A model generated the notes under the pieces. That model saw nothing but the letters and a program-made list of their open reading frames with translations. It was not told the origin of the DNA and searched no databases. The translations under genes were made by a program, and so were the position numbers. This document shows, piece after piece, positions 26,901-35,587 of a stretch of 64,000 bases of DNA. The stretch spans positions 1 through 64,000 of the forward strand of contig JBGAJM010000005.1 in the NCBI GenBank assembly GCA_044224925.1, given 5' to 3'. Within the stretch, counting starts at the first letter, position 1; each line of letters opens with the position of its first letter. The DNA comes from Kapaibacterium sp044224925. GTDB lineage: Bacteria > Bacteroidota > Ignavibacteria > Kapaibacteriales > Kapaibacteriaceae.

Positions 26901-28677
26901 CTCGGTTCGTATCCAGATCAAGCCTGACGGTAACGAGTCGCAGCAGATCTATTGCCGTACGATCACTGTTCCGGTACTTGCCGGTAGCCGCGAAGTACTG
27001 CTTCCATTCCCTGATGCGAACTTCCGTACCACCACTCCTGGTCGTTACAAGGTCACGGGACGTATCTTCTTCCCAGGAAATGACCTTGATACGTTGAACG
27101 ATTCAACGTTCACGATGTTCACGATGACCTTCGGCCCTGCATTTGCCTACGAGACCAATCCACTTGCACCGACGAACGACGTACCGAAGATCCAGTTCTC
27201 CGGTGTCACAGGTCGCGGATTGAATCACAAGGCCTATGCTAGCGGCGGTAGCGGTTCCGGTTGGGGCAATAACCCAGGACCTTCGGCTCAGTACAACGGC
27301 AGTGGTTGGGGTCAGATCCCAGCAACCATGACGGCAGATGAGTCCTATGGTGCAGACGCTGGTAATGCTTCCGGTCAGGTGGCCATGCGCTTCACGTTGT
27401 ATTCGCAAGACACCGTGCTTGGATACCAAGCATTCTGGGCCGAATTGAACCAAGACGTGCTGAACATCTCGTTCTCGCTCTACAAGGATCAAGGCGGTAT
27501 CCCAGGTGACGAGCGTATCGCCAACTCGCGCATCTTCAAGCGTCGCGGTGAAGATGAGTTGGACAACTCTCCAGACCCTGTCTTCGGTAAGATGATCACG
27601 TATCTCATGCCTGCACCTGTTGTTCTTGCTCCTGGTGAGTATTGGGCATCGGTCATGCAACAAGGTACGGAAGGCTATGAGCTTGGTGCTTCGGAGTCGC
27701 GTATGGGTATGGTCACGACCACGTATGGTGACGTGCCTGCATTCGGTGACGGAAACCGCTCGCTGCTCGTTGACAAGAACTTCCGCGTTCGTACGCGCTC
27801 CGGCGCACTCTTGAACGACAGTCGTTTTGCCTTCGAACTGACTGGTGGATCGGGTGACTGGAATACCTTTACTCCAAGTATCGGTAATCCAGCCTACGCT
27901 CACCTCGACGCTCTTGGTAACTCGCTTGGATACTGGACATGGACACGTGGATCCTGGATCCCACTGCTCCGTCCATACTTCGGCAATCGTTCGTTCAACA
28001 ATCCTCCGCTCTTCGTTGACTGTATCGTTCCTGTGGAACTCACCTATTTCGATGGCAAGCCACGAAATGCCGGTGTGGATCTCTTCTGGGAAACGGCATC
28101 GGAAAAGAACAACGCAGGATTCACGGTCGAGCGTCGTGCAATGAAGCAAACGACGAACCTGACAACGGGCAAGACCACACTTAGCTGTGTGGACAATGCT
28201 TCTGCGACAGACGCTCCATGGTCACAGATCGCATTTGTGAAGGGTGCTGGTAACTCCTCGCAAACGTCGAACTACCGTCACTTTGACAATGCGGTCACAC
28301 CGAACTCGGTGTATGAGTACCGTCTGCGTCAGGTTGACTTTGATGGTACGGAAAGCTTCTCGAATGTGATCAACGTGCAGTTCGGTTCGGACAACACGAT
28401 CGCATTGGAAGACAACTATCCAAATCCATCGAATGGTAAGACGACGATCGCCTTCCGCGTTCCATATCGCACGAATGTGAAGCTCGAGATCTTCGACATG
28501 CTCGGAAACATGGTCCGTTCGCTCTACAATGCAGAAGTAGCCGGTAACACGGGTGCCTATGCCGTTGAGTGGGATGGCCGCGATGCCAATGGCTATGAAG
28601 TTGCATCGGGTTCGTACCTGTACAAGATCACAGCCGGCGAAACAGTAGCATCGAAGACCCTCACGGTCGTTCGTTAA
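23920..28677 (+). CDS. Giant secreted T9SS cargo protein, probably an abundant surface protein
   Basis: Predicted 1585-residue exported protein. Signal peptide about 1-22 (ending SLAFAG). The body is rich in beta-type sequence, Asn, Asp, Thr and Pro, without catalytic motifs that I recognise. Near residue 1370 it has the PVELTYFDGKPRNAGVDLFWE motif that commonly precedes T9SS C-terminal regions, then a sorting domain (about 1493-1585) with NYPNPSNGKTTIAFRVP, DMLGNMVR, GRDANGYEVASGSYLYKI and the ending KTLTVVR. GAGG lies a few bases before the ATG. By eye its codons favour CGT, GGT and GCT more than its neighbours do, as in highly expressed genes. It has its own hairpin-rich upstream region and strong terminator. 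Confidence 0.88.
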   Translation: MRSRLLLLALVTGLVSVSLAFAGDGKDGEDVLRKSGPKSPVSSYPLPFTLTAANAVTNPAISTGYYFVDSDDEAPDFWRPDPSQFIDTLTEPGTWRRIVSGPKQYAASFWTNSALNQYGGSAFFRNPGDAADSTDNAFAGPISIGFPFYFNGVRYDSFYVSTNGLIALSNRRYFWETDNNGFPTKRAVLEVSPGVFSMYDPMSDDNRTRSGNPADTTTDNTVDNWGFTMVACGNNTASPTGGIRNNTNRTLDEGALQGVWGTVNGQPIRPALISPFWDDLQVSVYNDNTNAVDDFGKVYFKRSLSNDKLIIYYVNLTPIGGKAAQSGGGPTYNVTFLKNNRPGVGEHYRMSGQVILNRQDSSIVIQYERFIGVAPRNATSPYSATVWMRCNSTVGVTGPARRLNWAGVPISTTPPTPMPTNTTLDFNAPKYTQYTEYLYNVGPGGGSVRATSTRNDDQTVPKDYLAIKFKQWKNVLRVINVYYRIRPQTTTGPLDFSVIVPASAANNYELLAGEPRIGAIQPVAIVQHLTNSIQGPQGVNYTNQGTNFRVRFRIENEAYGKIVYNTSKSVTDAALRDSALSGIQRCDINGVNQPYAWAGAFVRPYEFVKVTFPPFEPNPFIDMQIGRLITKVIAEPRDSMSASLGDQWPFDDTTGLRLFSMRRLANFNDDVNEFHLVGGASMPSVFKWVNLESDVVDGDEGTNNPPPPRGEVAAANADIYRLKSPVIRMNRVTLGNQEIPPFNTYGGDELRSFPVDVSKRKNAVLSISYQRAGKLTNIGRGFSDNRLIGPEHRVDVTNVQQISPFIRKQDELFVEFARPSSDGITGITNIQSWTFDIRGYGALYTQPFRVWGGGGYTRGYDIADKNLQLNSTSTSPLGGQRIDLYDDGKDNEFFKITIPLPDTIIRWVNEGARNFRFRLRTMAIANSNPPQPQDDEDNFFIDNVKILYPDEVTDVEFSNIQLIWPYSMAPASQATRIPIRVKLSNNTSLAAPAFSVRIQIKPDGNESQQIYCRTITVPVLAGSREVLLPFPDANFRTTTPGRYKVTGRIFFPGNDLDTLNDSTFTMFTMTFGPAFAYETNPLAPTNDVPKIQFSGVTGRGLNHKAYASGGSGSGWGNNPGPSAQYNGSGWGQIPATMTADESYGADAGNASGQVAMRFTLYSQDTVLGYQAFWAELNQDVLNISFSLYKDQGGIPGDERIANSRIFKRRGEDELDNSPDPVFGKMITYLMPAPVVLAPGEYWASVMQQGTEGYELGASESRMGMVTTTYGDVPAFGDGNRSLLVDKNFRVRTRSGALLNDSRFAFELTGGSGDWNTFTPSIGNPAYAHLDALGNSLGYWTWTRGSWIPLLRPYFGNRSFNNPPLFVDCIVPVELTYFDGKPRNAGVDLFWETASEKNNAGFTVERRAMKQTTNLTTGKTTLSCVDNASATDAPWSQIAFVKGAGNSSQTSNYRHFDNAVTPNSVYEYRLRQVDFDGTESFSNVINVQFGSDNTIALEDNYPNPSNGKTTIAFRVPYRTNVKLEIFDMLGNMVRSLYNAEVAGNTGAYAVEWDGRDANGYEVASGSYLYKITAGETVASKTLTVVR

Positions 28678-28696
28678 GAACTACTGACGTAAATTG

Positions 28697-28738
28697 AAGG
28701 CCCCCTGCTGGTTACAGCAGGGGGCCTTCTTTTGTTTT
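28697..28738 (+). terminator. Strong intrinsic terminator after the giant surface protein
   Basis: A perfect 14-bp GC-rich stem (28697-28710 with 28715-28728) with a GTTA loop is followed by a T-rich tail. It isolates the surface-protein gene from kdsD. Confidence 0.9.
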
Positions 28739-28766
28739 GTACTCCTACGTTCCCGGATGACGTACG

Positions 28767-29735
28767 ATGAATCACCCAGACCTTGTTAGCGCTGCCCTCG
28801 CCGCCCTCACTTCCCAGCAATCGAGCCTTGAGCTGTTGCGTGCGGAATTGGGAGAGGCGTATCGTTCCACCGTCCAATTGATCTCCGTAGCGCCAAAAGT
28901 GATCACGTCGGGAATCGGCAAGTCCGGCATCATTGCACGGAAGCTTGCAGCCACGCTGAATTCGATCAATGTCCCGTCTGTGTTCCTGCATCCGGTGGAA
29001 GCGGCACATGGCGACAGTGGACTGTTGAATCGTGGCGATGTAGTGATCCTGTTCTCCAAGAGCGGCGAAACACCCGAGGTCGTGAAGTTCTCATCGCAGG
29101 CACGCGGCATGGGTTGCACGACCATCGCCATTGTCACACGTCGGCGTTCCATGTTGGGTGACCAGTGTGACCACGTGCTGGTGGCTCCTATCGAGCGAGA
29201 ACTAGATGCACACAACATCCTGCCAACAGCGTCCACGACGGTGTCGTTGGTCCTTGCCGATCTGATCGCCATTGGTGTCAGTGCCGTGCGTGGTGATACG
29301 GCAGACGATCTGCGGCGGTCGCACCCTCAGGGAATGATCGGTGCTGGATTGAAAGGGACGGTCGCCGATGTGATGCACACGGGAAGTGATCTTCCGACCG
29401 TCCTGCAAGGCACGTCGATGAGCGAGGCATTGGTGCAGCTTACATCGAAAGGACTTGGATGTGTTTGTGTTTGCGATGCCAGCAGCGCGCTGCTGGGCAT
29501 CATCACCGATGGAGATGTCCGACGAGCCGTGCAACGCGACGTCATTGTGGCGTCCATGCTCGCCGACGAGATCATGACCATCGATCCGACGACCATACCA
29601 TCGACGGCCACACTCCACGAGGCACTCGTGCGAATGGAACAGCGGCAACGACAGATCGGCGTGTTGCCTGTAGTAGATGACGGACGGTGTGTTGGAGTTC
29701 TACGACTGCACGACATTGCTCGATTGCAACTGTGA
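28767..29735 (+). CDS. kdsD: Arabinose-5-phosphate isomerase (KpsF/GutQ family)
   Basis: Converts ribulose 5-phosphate to arabinose 5-phosphate, the first step to KDO of lipopolysaccharide. The 322 residues hold an SIS sugar-isomerase domain (about 35-170, with SGIGKSGIIARKLAATLNS, HGDSG and FSKSGET motifs) and two CBS domains (about 200-322). The length and order are as usual. A sole promoter is expected after the terminator at 28697; TACGTTCC at about 28746 is a weak box. Other KDO genes are not in the window. Confidence 0.93.
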   Translation: MNHPDLVSAALAALTSQQSSLELLRAELGEAYRSTVQLISVAPKVITSGIGKSGIIARKLAATLNSINVPSVFLHPVEAAHGDSGLLNRGDVVILFSKSGETPEVVKFSSQARGMGCTTIAIVTRRRSMLGDQCDHVLVAPIERELDAHNILPTASTTVSLVLADLIAIGVSAVRGDTADDLRRSHPQGMIGAGLKGTVADVMHTGSDLPTVLQGTSMSEALVQLTSKGLGCVCVCDASSALLGIITDGDVRRAVQRDVIVASMLADEIMTIDPTTIPSTATLHEALVRMEQRQRQIGVLPVVDDGRCVGVLRLHDIARLQL

Positions 29736-29747
29736 TGCACCCTTGGA

Positions 29748-30872
29748 TCAGCGGGGGATCACCGGTGCAGGCGTGATCGTGGGTCGACGTGGTGCATTGG
29801 CGGGAGCCCGCCGCACCGCCGGTGCCGGCTTTCTACGCTGAGGTTGTTGCCAACGTCTTCTGGACTGTGGTGCGGCGCGTCTTGTCGGCTGTCGTCGTGT
29901 GACCTGAGCCGCTGCGGTTCTTTGTTGTTGAACCGCCGGCCGTTGCTGGGTCGGCCTTGTTTGTTGCTGTACTGGCTTAGGCTGTTGCTGTGCAGGTTTC
30001 ACTTGTTGCTGAACGGCAGGAGGTGGCGAGGTGGGTCGCGGCGCGATGGTCTGACGTGCGGCCGATGCAGATGAGATCACATCGTTGCGCGTGATCACAA
30101 CAGAACGAACCGCCTCGCCCTTCTTTCCAAGTGGTGGCAACGTGATGCCATTCCGCGAGAACGTCAACGCTCCCGCATTTCCAAGCGCCACCTTGAATTC
30201 CCGCATCGCACTCCAACGCTGCTCCTGTCCGGGCAGCATCACGATCTGCTGTGTCCGCATCGCGTCCATCGTGATCGTGAGCCAGGATGTATCAGACGCA
30301 AGGGCAGTGAGGACCATCGAGTCGAGAGGGTTTTCGGTCTGACCGACCGTGATCGCCGTCGACGCGTCAGGTACATCGCCGTTGGTATCATCCGTTTCCG
30401 ACGATCGATGCAGGATAACGTACAAGGCCCCTGCCACGACGACGACAATGGCCAGGATCAACAGGCCGCGTCTGCCGTGCAGGAAACTTGGAAGCGTGAA
30501 CGTTGGTTTGGGGATCGATGCGATGAACGTGGTCACTTGTTCCTTCGCCGACACGCGTGGAGCAGACGGACGTGCGTCAGGTTGCGGGATGCGCGATGGG
30601 TTGCGCAAACTCTGTGGCACGAAAGAACGTTCGTCGTCGTCAACGGCCAAGACCTTCTCGATCAAGCCGTTGATCTCCGCCGATGGAAGTCGCAATGCCT
30701 GGGCATAGGTACGAATGAATGATCGAACGTAAACGGGAGGCAAGACCCCGTATCGTCCAAGTTCGATCGCTTCGAGGAATGGTTCACGGATCTTCGTCTG
30801 TGCCGATAGTTCGGTCAGACTTCGTCCTTGCCGTTCTCGTTCTGTTCGTAATCGTTCCGCCAGTTGATCCAT
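29748..30872 (-). CDS. rodZ: RodZ-like cell-shape protein with a long Gln/Pro/Arg tail
   Basis: A 374-residue protein: N-terminal helix-turn-helix (about 1-70, LTELSAQTKIREPFLEAIE), one membrane span (about 135-155, LLILAIVVVVAGALYVIL), and a periplasmic DUF4115-type domain (about 195-270, with SWLTITMDA and QEQRWSAMREF). This is the RodZ architecture; RodZ links MreB to the wall machinery. The unusual part is the last 90 residues: repeated QQQ and KP/RP units turning into an Arg/Pro-rich basic end, probably disordered and possibly wall- or DNA-binding. Start at ATG 30872, five bases after a promoter box. mreB is not in the window. Confidence 0.8.
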   Translation of the reverse strand: MDQLAERLRTERERQGRSLTELSAQTKIREPFLEAIELGRYGVLPPVYVRSFIRTYAQALRLPSAEINGLIEKVLAVDDDERSFVPQSLRNPSRIPQPDARPSAPRVSAKEQVTTFIASIPKPTFTLPSFLHGRRGLLILAIVVVVAGALYVILHRSSETDDTNGDVPDASTAITVGQTENPLDSMVLTALASDTSWLTITMDAMRTQQIVMLPGQEQRWSAMREFKVALGNAGALTFSRNGITLPPLGKKGEAVRSVVITRNDVISSASAARQTIAPRPTSPPPAVQQQVKPAQQQPKPVQQQTRPTQQRPAVQQQRTAAAQVTRRQPTRRAAPQSRRRWQQPQRRKPAPAVRRAPANAPRRPTITPAPVIPR

Positions 30873-30877
30873 GTGTG

Positions 30878-30885
30878 CAAATGTA
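30878..30885 (-). promoter_or_regulatory. TAnnTTTG promoter box for rodZ
   Basis: TACATTTG on the minus strand ends five bases before ATG 30872, another case predicting a leaderless mRNA. Confidence 0.65.
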
Positions 30886-30893
30886 ATGACGCT

Positions 30894-31481
30894 ATGAACA
30901 TTGACGTACAGACTTTGTACTATTCGGCATACGTGGCCTTCGTTTTTGCCGTGCTCCTCTTTGGAGCCTTGGCCTTTCGGCAGGTCCTGGACGACCTGGA
31001 GCTCCGAAGGAAGCGGGTGGGCGAGGATCGAACGGCCTTTCTCGATCCGCTGGCAACAGCCGCTGTCCTTGCTGCCCTTCTCCTTTCCCTGGCCATAGGG
31101 GTCGCCGTAGTGGCCTTCCGCGAGCCCAGTATTTACTGGTACGCCCTTCCGATGATCCTTGGCGTGCAGGGCCTGCAAATGGCGGCCCGGGTCTGGTTCC
31201 AGCGCTCTCAGGTCAAGACCAAGGGACTGGTCGTTCGCTCCGTCCTGTTCGACAAGGTGAAGGTCGTCCCATTTGACGAGGTAGGGGATGTTGAGTTCCG
31301 TCACGGTACCTTGCGCATCAACGTGATCGTGAGCACGCCAAGCGAGCGCGTTCGGTTTCGTATCTTCCCACATTCGGCTCCATTGCTCGCAGGTATGATC
31401 CACACGTCCTGCGGCTGCGATGTGCGCCACGTTGATACGAACGGACAACGGTTCTCCACCTCTGCCAAGAACGATCTATGA
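30894..31481 (+). CDS. Small membrane protein of unknown function
   Basis: A 195-residue protein with an N-terminal membrane span (about 8-28), two more in tandem (about 58-85 and 88-105), and a C-terminal soluble beta domain (about 110-190) whose pattern (KVKVVPFDEVGDVEFRHGTLRINVIV) resembles a small PH-like fold. I do not recognise a family. It starts 21 bases from the divergent rodZ start and overlaps the AtuA-like gene by ATGA, so it heads a series running to 43.8 kb. Confidence 0.65.
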   Translation: MNIDVQTLYYSAYVAFVFAVLLFGALAFRQVLDDLELRRKRVGEDRTAFLDPLATAAVLAALLLSLAIGVAVVAFREPSIYWYALPMILGVQGLQMAARVWFQRSQVKTKGLVVRSVLFDKVKVVPFDEVGDVEFRHGTLRINVIVSTPSERVRFRIFPHSAPLLAGMIHTSCGCDVRHVDTNGQRFSTSAKNDL

Positions 31482-32836
31482 AATCCTCAATTCGCATTGC
31501 CTCCGGACAAGGGTTCTGGGGTGACCTTCAAAGCGCTCCACTGCAACAGGTCACCGGTGGTCAGATCGACTACCTTATGATGGACTACCTTGCAGAAGTG
31601 ACGATGTCGATCCTGCAAAAACAGAAGATGCGCGACCCGAATGCCGGGTATGCGAAAGACCTCGTGAACGTGTGTGAAGAGATCCTTCCGCACATGATGA
31701 AACATGGCATCACCTTGATCACGAATGGTGGCGGGGTGAATCCCGAGGCGGCACGTGACAAGATATTCGAGGTTGCGAAGAAACTCGGGATCACGGGACT
31801 CAAGATCGGCGTGGTGACGGGTGACAACATTCTCCCGCGCATCGATGAGCTGATCGAGGGTGGTCATGTGATGAAGAACATGGAGTCAGGTGAACCGATC
31901 GCCACCGTGCGCGACCGACTGCTGAGCGCCAATGTCTACACAGGCGCATGGCCATTGGTCGAGGCGCTACGCCTTGGCGCACAGATCATCATCACCGGAC
32001 GTACCACGGATACCGGGCTCACACTCGCGCCGATGATCCATGAGTTCGGATGGAAGGAAACGGATTGGGACCTGCTTGCGGCCGGCACCGTTGCTGGTCA
32101 CATCAATGAGTGCGGAGCACAGGCGTCGGGCGGGAACTTCCTTGGCGATTGGCGCTCTGTACCGGACCTTACCGTCCCAGGCTTCCCCATCATTGAAGCA
32201 TTCCCCGATGGTTCGTTCATCGTGACGAAGCATCCGAACACCGGCGGCATGGTCACTCGTGAGACCGTGAGCGAACAGCTCATGTATGAGATCGGAGATC
32301 CGAAGGATTACATCACGCCGGACGTGATCGCAGATTTCACCAGCATTCATCTCGAAGACCTTGGCAACGATCGCGTTCGCGTATTCGGCGTCAAGGGGCT
32401 CCCCTATACGCCGTTCTACAAGGTGAGTGCGAGCTACCTTGATGGCTTCGTCTCATTCGGTTCACTGACCTATGCGGCACCGGATGCCCATGAGAAGGCA
32501 CAGGCGGCGGACAGGATCCTTCGCGGTCGACTGGAGCGCCTTGGATGCACATTCGACGAGATCAGAACGGAGTACGTTGGCTTGAATGCATGCTATGGTC
32601 CGCTCGCTGCCCCCATCGAACCCAACGAAGTGATGTTGCGGGTGGGCGTCCGCAGTAGCGATCGCAGCAGCGTCGAGAAGTTCGGCAAGGAGATCGCACC
32701 GTTGATCCTCACCGGCCCTCCGTCCGTGACAGGATTCAGTGGCGGCCGACCAAAGCCAAGTGACGTCGTTGCCTACTTCCCGGCATTGCTCGACAAATCC
32801 GTCGTGACCATGTCCGTTCGTGTGGATGAGGTATAA
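31478..32836 (+). CDS. AtuA-family protein (DUF1446)
   Basis: A 452-residue protein of the acyclic terpene utilization AtuA group. It has the typical start SIRIASGQGFWGDLQSAPLQQV, the ITNGGGVNPEAARDKI segment and the ITGRTTDTGLTLAPMIHEFGW segment. AtuA is part of the citronellol/geraniol degradation cluster in Pseudomonas, but homologues are widespread where no terpene pathway exists, and none of the partner genes (carboxylase, hydratase) is here. The substrate is therefore open. Overlaps both neighbours. Confidence 0.85.
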   Translation: MKSSIRIASGQGFWGDLQSAPLQQVTGGQIDYLMMDYLAEVTMSILQKQKMRDPNAGYAKDLVNVCEEILPHMMKHGITLITNGGGVNPEAARDKIFEVAKKLGITGLKIGVVTGDNILPRIDELIEGGHVMKNMESGEPIATVRDRLLSANVYTGAWPLVEALRLGAQIIITGRTTDTGLTLAPMIHEFGWKETDWDLLAAGTVAGHINECGAQASGGNFLGDWRSVPDLTVPGFPIIEAFPDGSFIVTKHPNTGGMVTRETVSEQLMYEIGDPKDYITPDVIADFTSIHLEDLGNDRVRVFGVKGLPYTPFYKVSASYLDGFVSFGSLTYAAPDAHEKAQAADRILRGRLERLGCTFDEIRTEYVGLNACYGPLAAPIEPNEVMLRVGVRSSDRSSVEKFGKEIAPLILTGPPSVTGFSGGRPKPSDVVAYFPALLDKSVVTMSVRVDEV

Positions 32837-33836
32837 CGTCCGCACCCTCTCCCTCGTTTGGTTGTCGCTCTTCATCATGTGTCAGAGCGCCATCGCTCAG
32901 GATGACCCATCGTACGTGCGCGACACGACCGTGTATCTCTCGCGCAGCGAGTACATGTATGCGGATAATCCGCGGTATACGTTCTTCGGACATACTCCAC
33001 GTCGGGAGACCAAGGTAGAGACCGTTCCCGCCATCGCCCTTGGCGTTGGCTATGTTGGCATCTTCGTCACGCTGCACGTGATCCAGACGAATGCATGGTG
33101 GGCCGACGATCGCGGATCATTCCATGTTCAGGAAGATTGGCCGTATGCAAATCAGGTGGACAAGTTCGGGCACTTCTACAGTGCCTATGTGATGTCCACC
33201 GCTTGGCACGACATTCTCGCAGAGGCAGGCATGTCGCAAACCCCATCGGTGATCGTCGGGGGCGCCTTGGGACTGGCCTATCAGACGTATGTCGAGATCG
33301 AAGATGGCTACGCCAAGAACTGGGGATTCAGTCCCTCCGACGCCATCTCGAATGCCATAGGCGCGGGATACTTCGTTGCCCAAAGCTTCAGTCCGTTCCT
33401 GCAGAATTTCACTCCGCGATGGAACTACACCCCTTCGTCATGGTCGGGAGAGCAGCCATTGAGCGAGCGCCCTGCCACGTTCATCGACGACTACAACAGC
33501 ACCACGTTCTGGCTTGCCATGAACGTGAACAATCTGTTGCCGAGCGGAGCGGTGAAGGACATCTGGCCCGACTGGCTGATGCTCGATATCGGCTATGGGA
33601 TCCGGAGTTATGGCGTGTCGGACCCAACGCAGACACAAGCCCCGGTGCAGTCGCGCTTCATGGTTGGCCTCGACTACGACTGGGTGAAGATCATCCCTCC
33701 CTCGAGTGTGAGTTTTTTGAACTATCTCCGACAAAGTCTCAACTATATTCGCTTCCCGGGACCAACGCTTGAATTCACGTCCGATGGCGCTTCCTTCCGA
33801 TTCTTCTATCCTATCAAGATCACGGTTCCGTTTTGA
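32826..33836 (+). CDS. DUF2279 (YfiM-like) exported protein
   Basis: A 336-residue protein with a signal peptide (about 1-23, ending SAIAQ). Residues about 50-165 hold the DUF2279 pattern, with VDKFGHFYSAYVMS and a helical segment around VIVGGALGLAYQTYVEIEDGY; the second half looks like outer-membrane-associated beta structure. Function unknown. An in-frame GTG at 32820 is an alternative start. It overlaps the AtuA gene by 11 bases and the glycosyltransferase gene by four. Confidence 0.75.
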   Translation: MRYNVRTLSLVWLSLFIMCQSAIAQDDPSYVRDTTVYLSRSEYMYADNPRYTFFGHTPRRETKVETVPAIALGVGYVGIFVTLHVIQTNAWWADDRGSFHVQEDWPYANQVDKFGHFYSAYVMSTAWHDILAEAGMSQTPSVIVGGALGLAYQTYVEIEDGYAKNWGFSPSDAISNAIGAGYFVAQSFSPFLQNFTPRWNYTPSSWSGEQPLSERPATFIDDYNSTTFWLAMNVNNLLPSGAVKDIWPDWLMLDIGYGIRSYGVSDPTQTQAPVQSRFMVGLDYDWVKIIPPSSVSFLNYLRQSLNYIRFPGPTLEFTSDGASFRFFYPIKITVPF

Positions 33837-34582
33837 ACGTCGCCATCACCATCAGCATCGTTGTTCCCGTCTTGCAAGAAGAGAAGTTGCTGGAACACAC
33901 GCTGGCCTGTTTCCCCGCCGCCTTCCGACGTGAGCACGGTCTTGAGCTCATCGTGAGCGATGGCGGAAGCACCGATGCATCCATCGACATCGCCACGCGC
34001 ATGGCAGATGTGGTCGTGCGACATACGGAAGCGCGCAAACAGACCATTGCCGAAGGGCGTAATGCGGGAGCCAAGGTGGCAAGGGGCGAGGTGATCGTGT
34101 TCATCAATGGCGATACCTATCCGGCCGATACCGACGTGTTCATCGCCACCATCGAGGACTTTCGTGTCCGACGTGGTCGATATCGCCGAGCATCGGCCCT
34201 GGCCTGCGCGGTTGATTTTCCCGTTGAAGAACGTACCACGGCGGACGAGATCTTCCACACGTTCTACAACTCCTATGTGCGGTTGTTGAATTGGTGTCGG
34301 ATCGGTGCGGGAAGGGGAGAATGTCAGATCGTCCGCAAGGAAGTGTTCGATCGTGTGCGCGGATACCGTCCGTCGCTTGCTGCCGGAGAGGACTTCGATC
34401 TGTTCGCACGCATCTCGCGCATCGCGCGCGTGCGCTTCGCATCGGAGATCGTCGTGATCGAGTCGCCCAGACGGTTCCGCAAATTTGGGTATCTTCGTGT
34501 GCTCTGGTGGTGGACGCTCAATGCGCTCTCCGTCATGTTCACAGGGCACTCCTCATCCGACGAATGGGAACCAGTACGGTAG
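33833..34582 (+). CDS. Family 2 glycosyltransferase
   Basis: A 249-residue GT-A-type enzyme. It has SIVVPVLQEEKLLEHTL at the start, SDGGSTDAS for nucleotide-sugar binding, and the metal-binding acidic motif in VFINGDTYPAD; the GEDFDLFARISR motif near 185 is the usual acceptor-side signature. One hydrophobic segment lies at the C-terminus. Donor and acceptor cannot be read from the sequence. The start is TTG 33833, overlapping the preceding stop by four bases; there is no suitable ATG near. Confidence 0.85.
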   Translation: MNVAITISIVVPVLQEEKLLEHTLACFPAAFRREHGLELIVSDGGSTDASIDIATRMADVVVRHTEARKQTIAEGRNAGAKVARGEVIVFINGDTYPADTDVFIATIEDFRVRRGRYRRASALACAVDFPVEERTTADEIFHTFYNSYVRLLNWCRIGAGRGECQIVRKEVFDRVRGYRPSLAAGEDFDLFARISRIARVRFASEIVVIESPRRFRKFGYLRVLWWWTLNALSVMFTGHSSSDEWEPVR

Positions 34583-34588
34583 CATCTT

Positions 34589-35587
34589 ATGGCATTGGAT
34601 TATACATCCGCAGGCGTCAGTATCGAAGCTGGTGAAGCTCTCGTCGACGCGATCAAACCGTTTGTGAAAGCAACACGCACTCCGAATGTGCTGTCCGAGA
34701 TCGGACTGTTCGGAGGCTTCTTCGATGCACGGTTCCCAGGCTACGATCACCCCGTGCTCGTGGCAAGCACCGACGGCGTTGGGACGAAGCTCATGGTGGC
34801 CGTCATGGCCGATAAGCACGACACCGTCGGACAATGTCTTGTCAACCACTGCGTGAACGATATCCTAGCCTGCGGTGCAATGCCGCAGTTCTTCCTCGAC
34901 TACTTCGCCACCGGAAAGCTCCAACCCCATGTTGCACGCGATGTGATCAAGGGGATGGCCTTGGCCTGTGCTGAAAACGGTGCGGCCTTGCTCGGTGGAG
35001 AAACGGCAGAGATGCCGGCCATGTACTCCGATGGAGACTATGATGTGGCCGGTACCATCGTTGGTGTGGTCGAGAAGTCGAAGATCCTGAACGGATCGCG
35101 CGTCCAGGCAGGCAACGTTCTCATCGCACTGCCATCCTCCGGACTCCACACCAACGGCTACTCGCTTGCCCGTGCCGCCTTATTCCCTCGATATGCCATT
35201 GATGCCCACGTTGCAGAGTTGGGTGGTACACTCGATGTTGCCCTCCTCGCCATTCATCGCTCCTACCTGAAACAGATCACCCCGCTTTTGCAGGCCGATC
35301 TCGTGCATGGACTTTCGCATATCACCGGTGGTGGTATCGTCGGGAACACGTCGCGCATCCTTCGTGAAGGGTTGCAGTTGAACATCAACTGGGGATCGTG
35401 GACGATCCCTCCGATCTTCAACGTGATCCAACATGCGGGGAACATCTCGGACGACGAGATGCGACACGTGTTCAACCTTGGTGTTGGGATGATCATGGTG
35501 GTCGACGAGACCAAGGCAGATGAAGTGATGCGCCTCCTCGCGGATGAACATCCGTTCGTGGTGGGCACCGTTACCGCTCAAAGATGA
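34589..35587 (+). CDS. purM: Phosphoribosylformylglycinamidine cyclo-ligase (AIR synthetase)
   Basis: Fifth step of purine synthesis: ATP-dependent ring closure of FGAM to AIR. The 332-residue protein has the start MALDYTSAGVSIEAGEALV, the LVASTDGVGTKL nucleotide motif, NHCVNDILACGA and the C-terminal GHMITGGGI-equivalent (HGLSHITGGGIVGN). It follows the glycosyltransferase by six bases and overlaps the next secreted-protein gene by ATGA. Confidence 0.95.
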   Translation: MALDYTSAGVSIEAGEALVDAIKPFVKATRTPNVLSEIGLFGGFFDARFPGYDHPVLVASTDGVGTKLMVAVMADKHDTVGQCLVNHCVNDILACGAMPQFFLDYFATGKLQPHVARDVIKGMALACAENGAALLGGETAEMPAMYSDGDYDVAGTIVGVVEKSKILNGSRVQAGNVLIALPSSGLHTNGYSLARAALFPRYAIDAHVAELGGTLDVALLAIHRSYLKQITPLLQADLVHGLSHITGGGIVGNTSRILREGLQLNINWGSWTIPPIFNVIQHAGNISDDEMRHVFNLGVGMIMVVDETKADEVMRLLADEHPFVVGTVTAQR

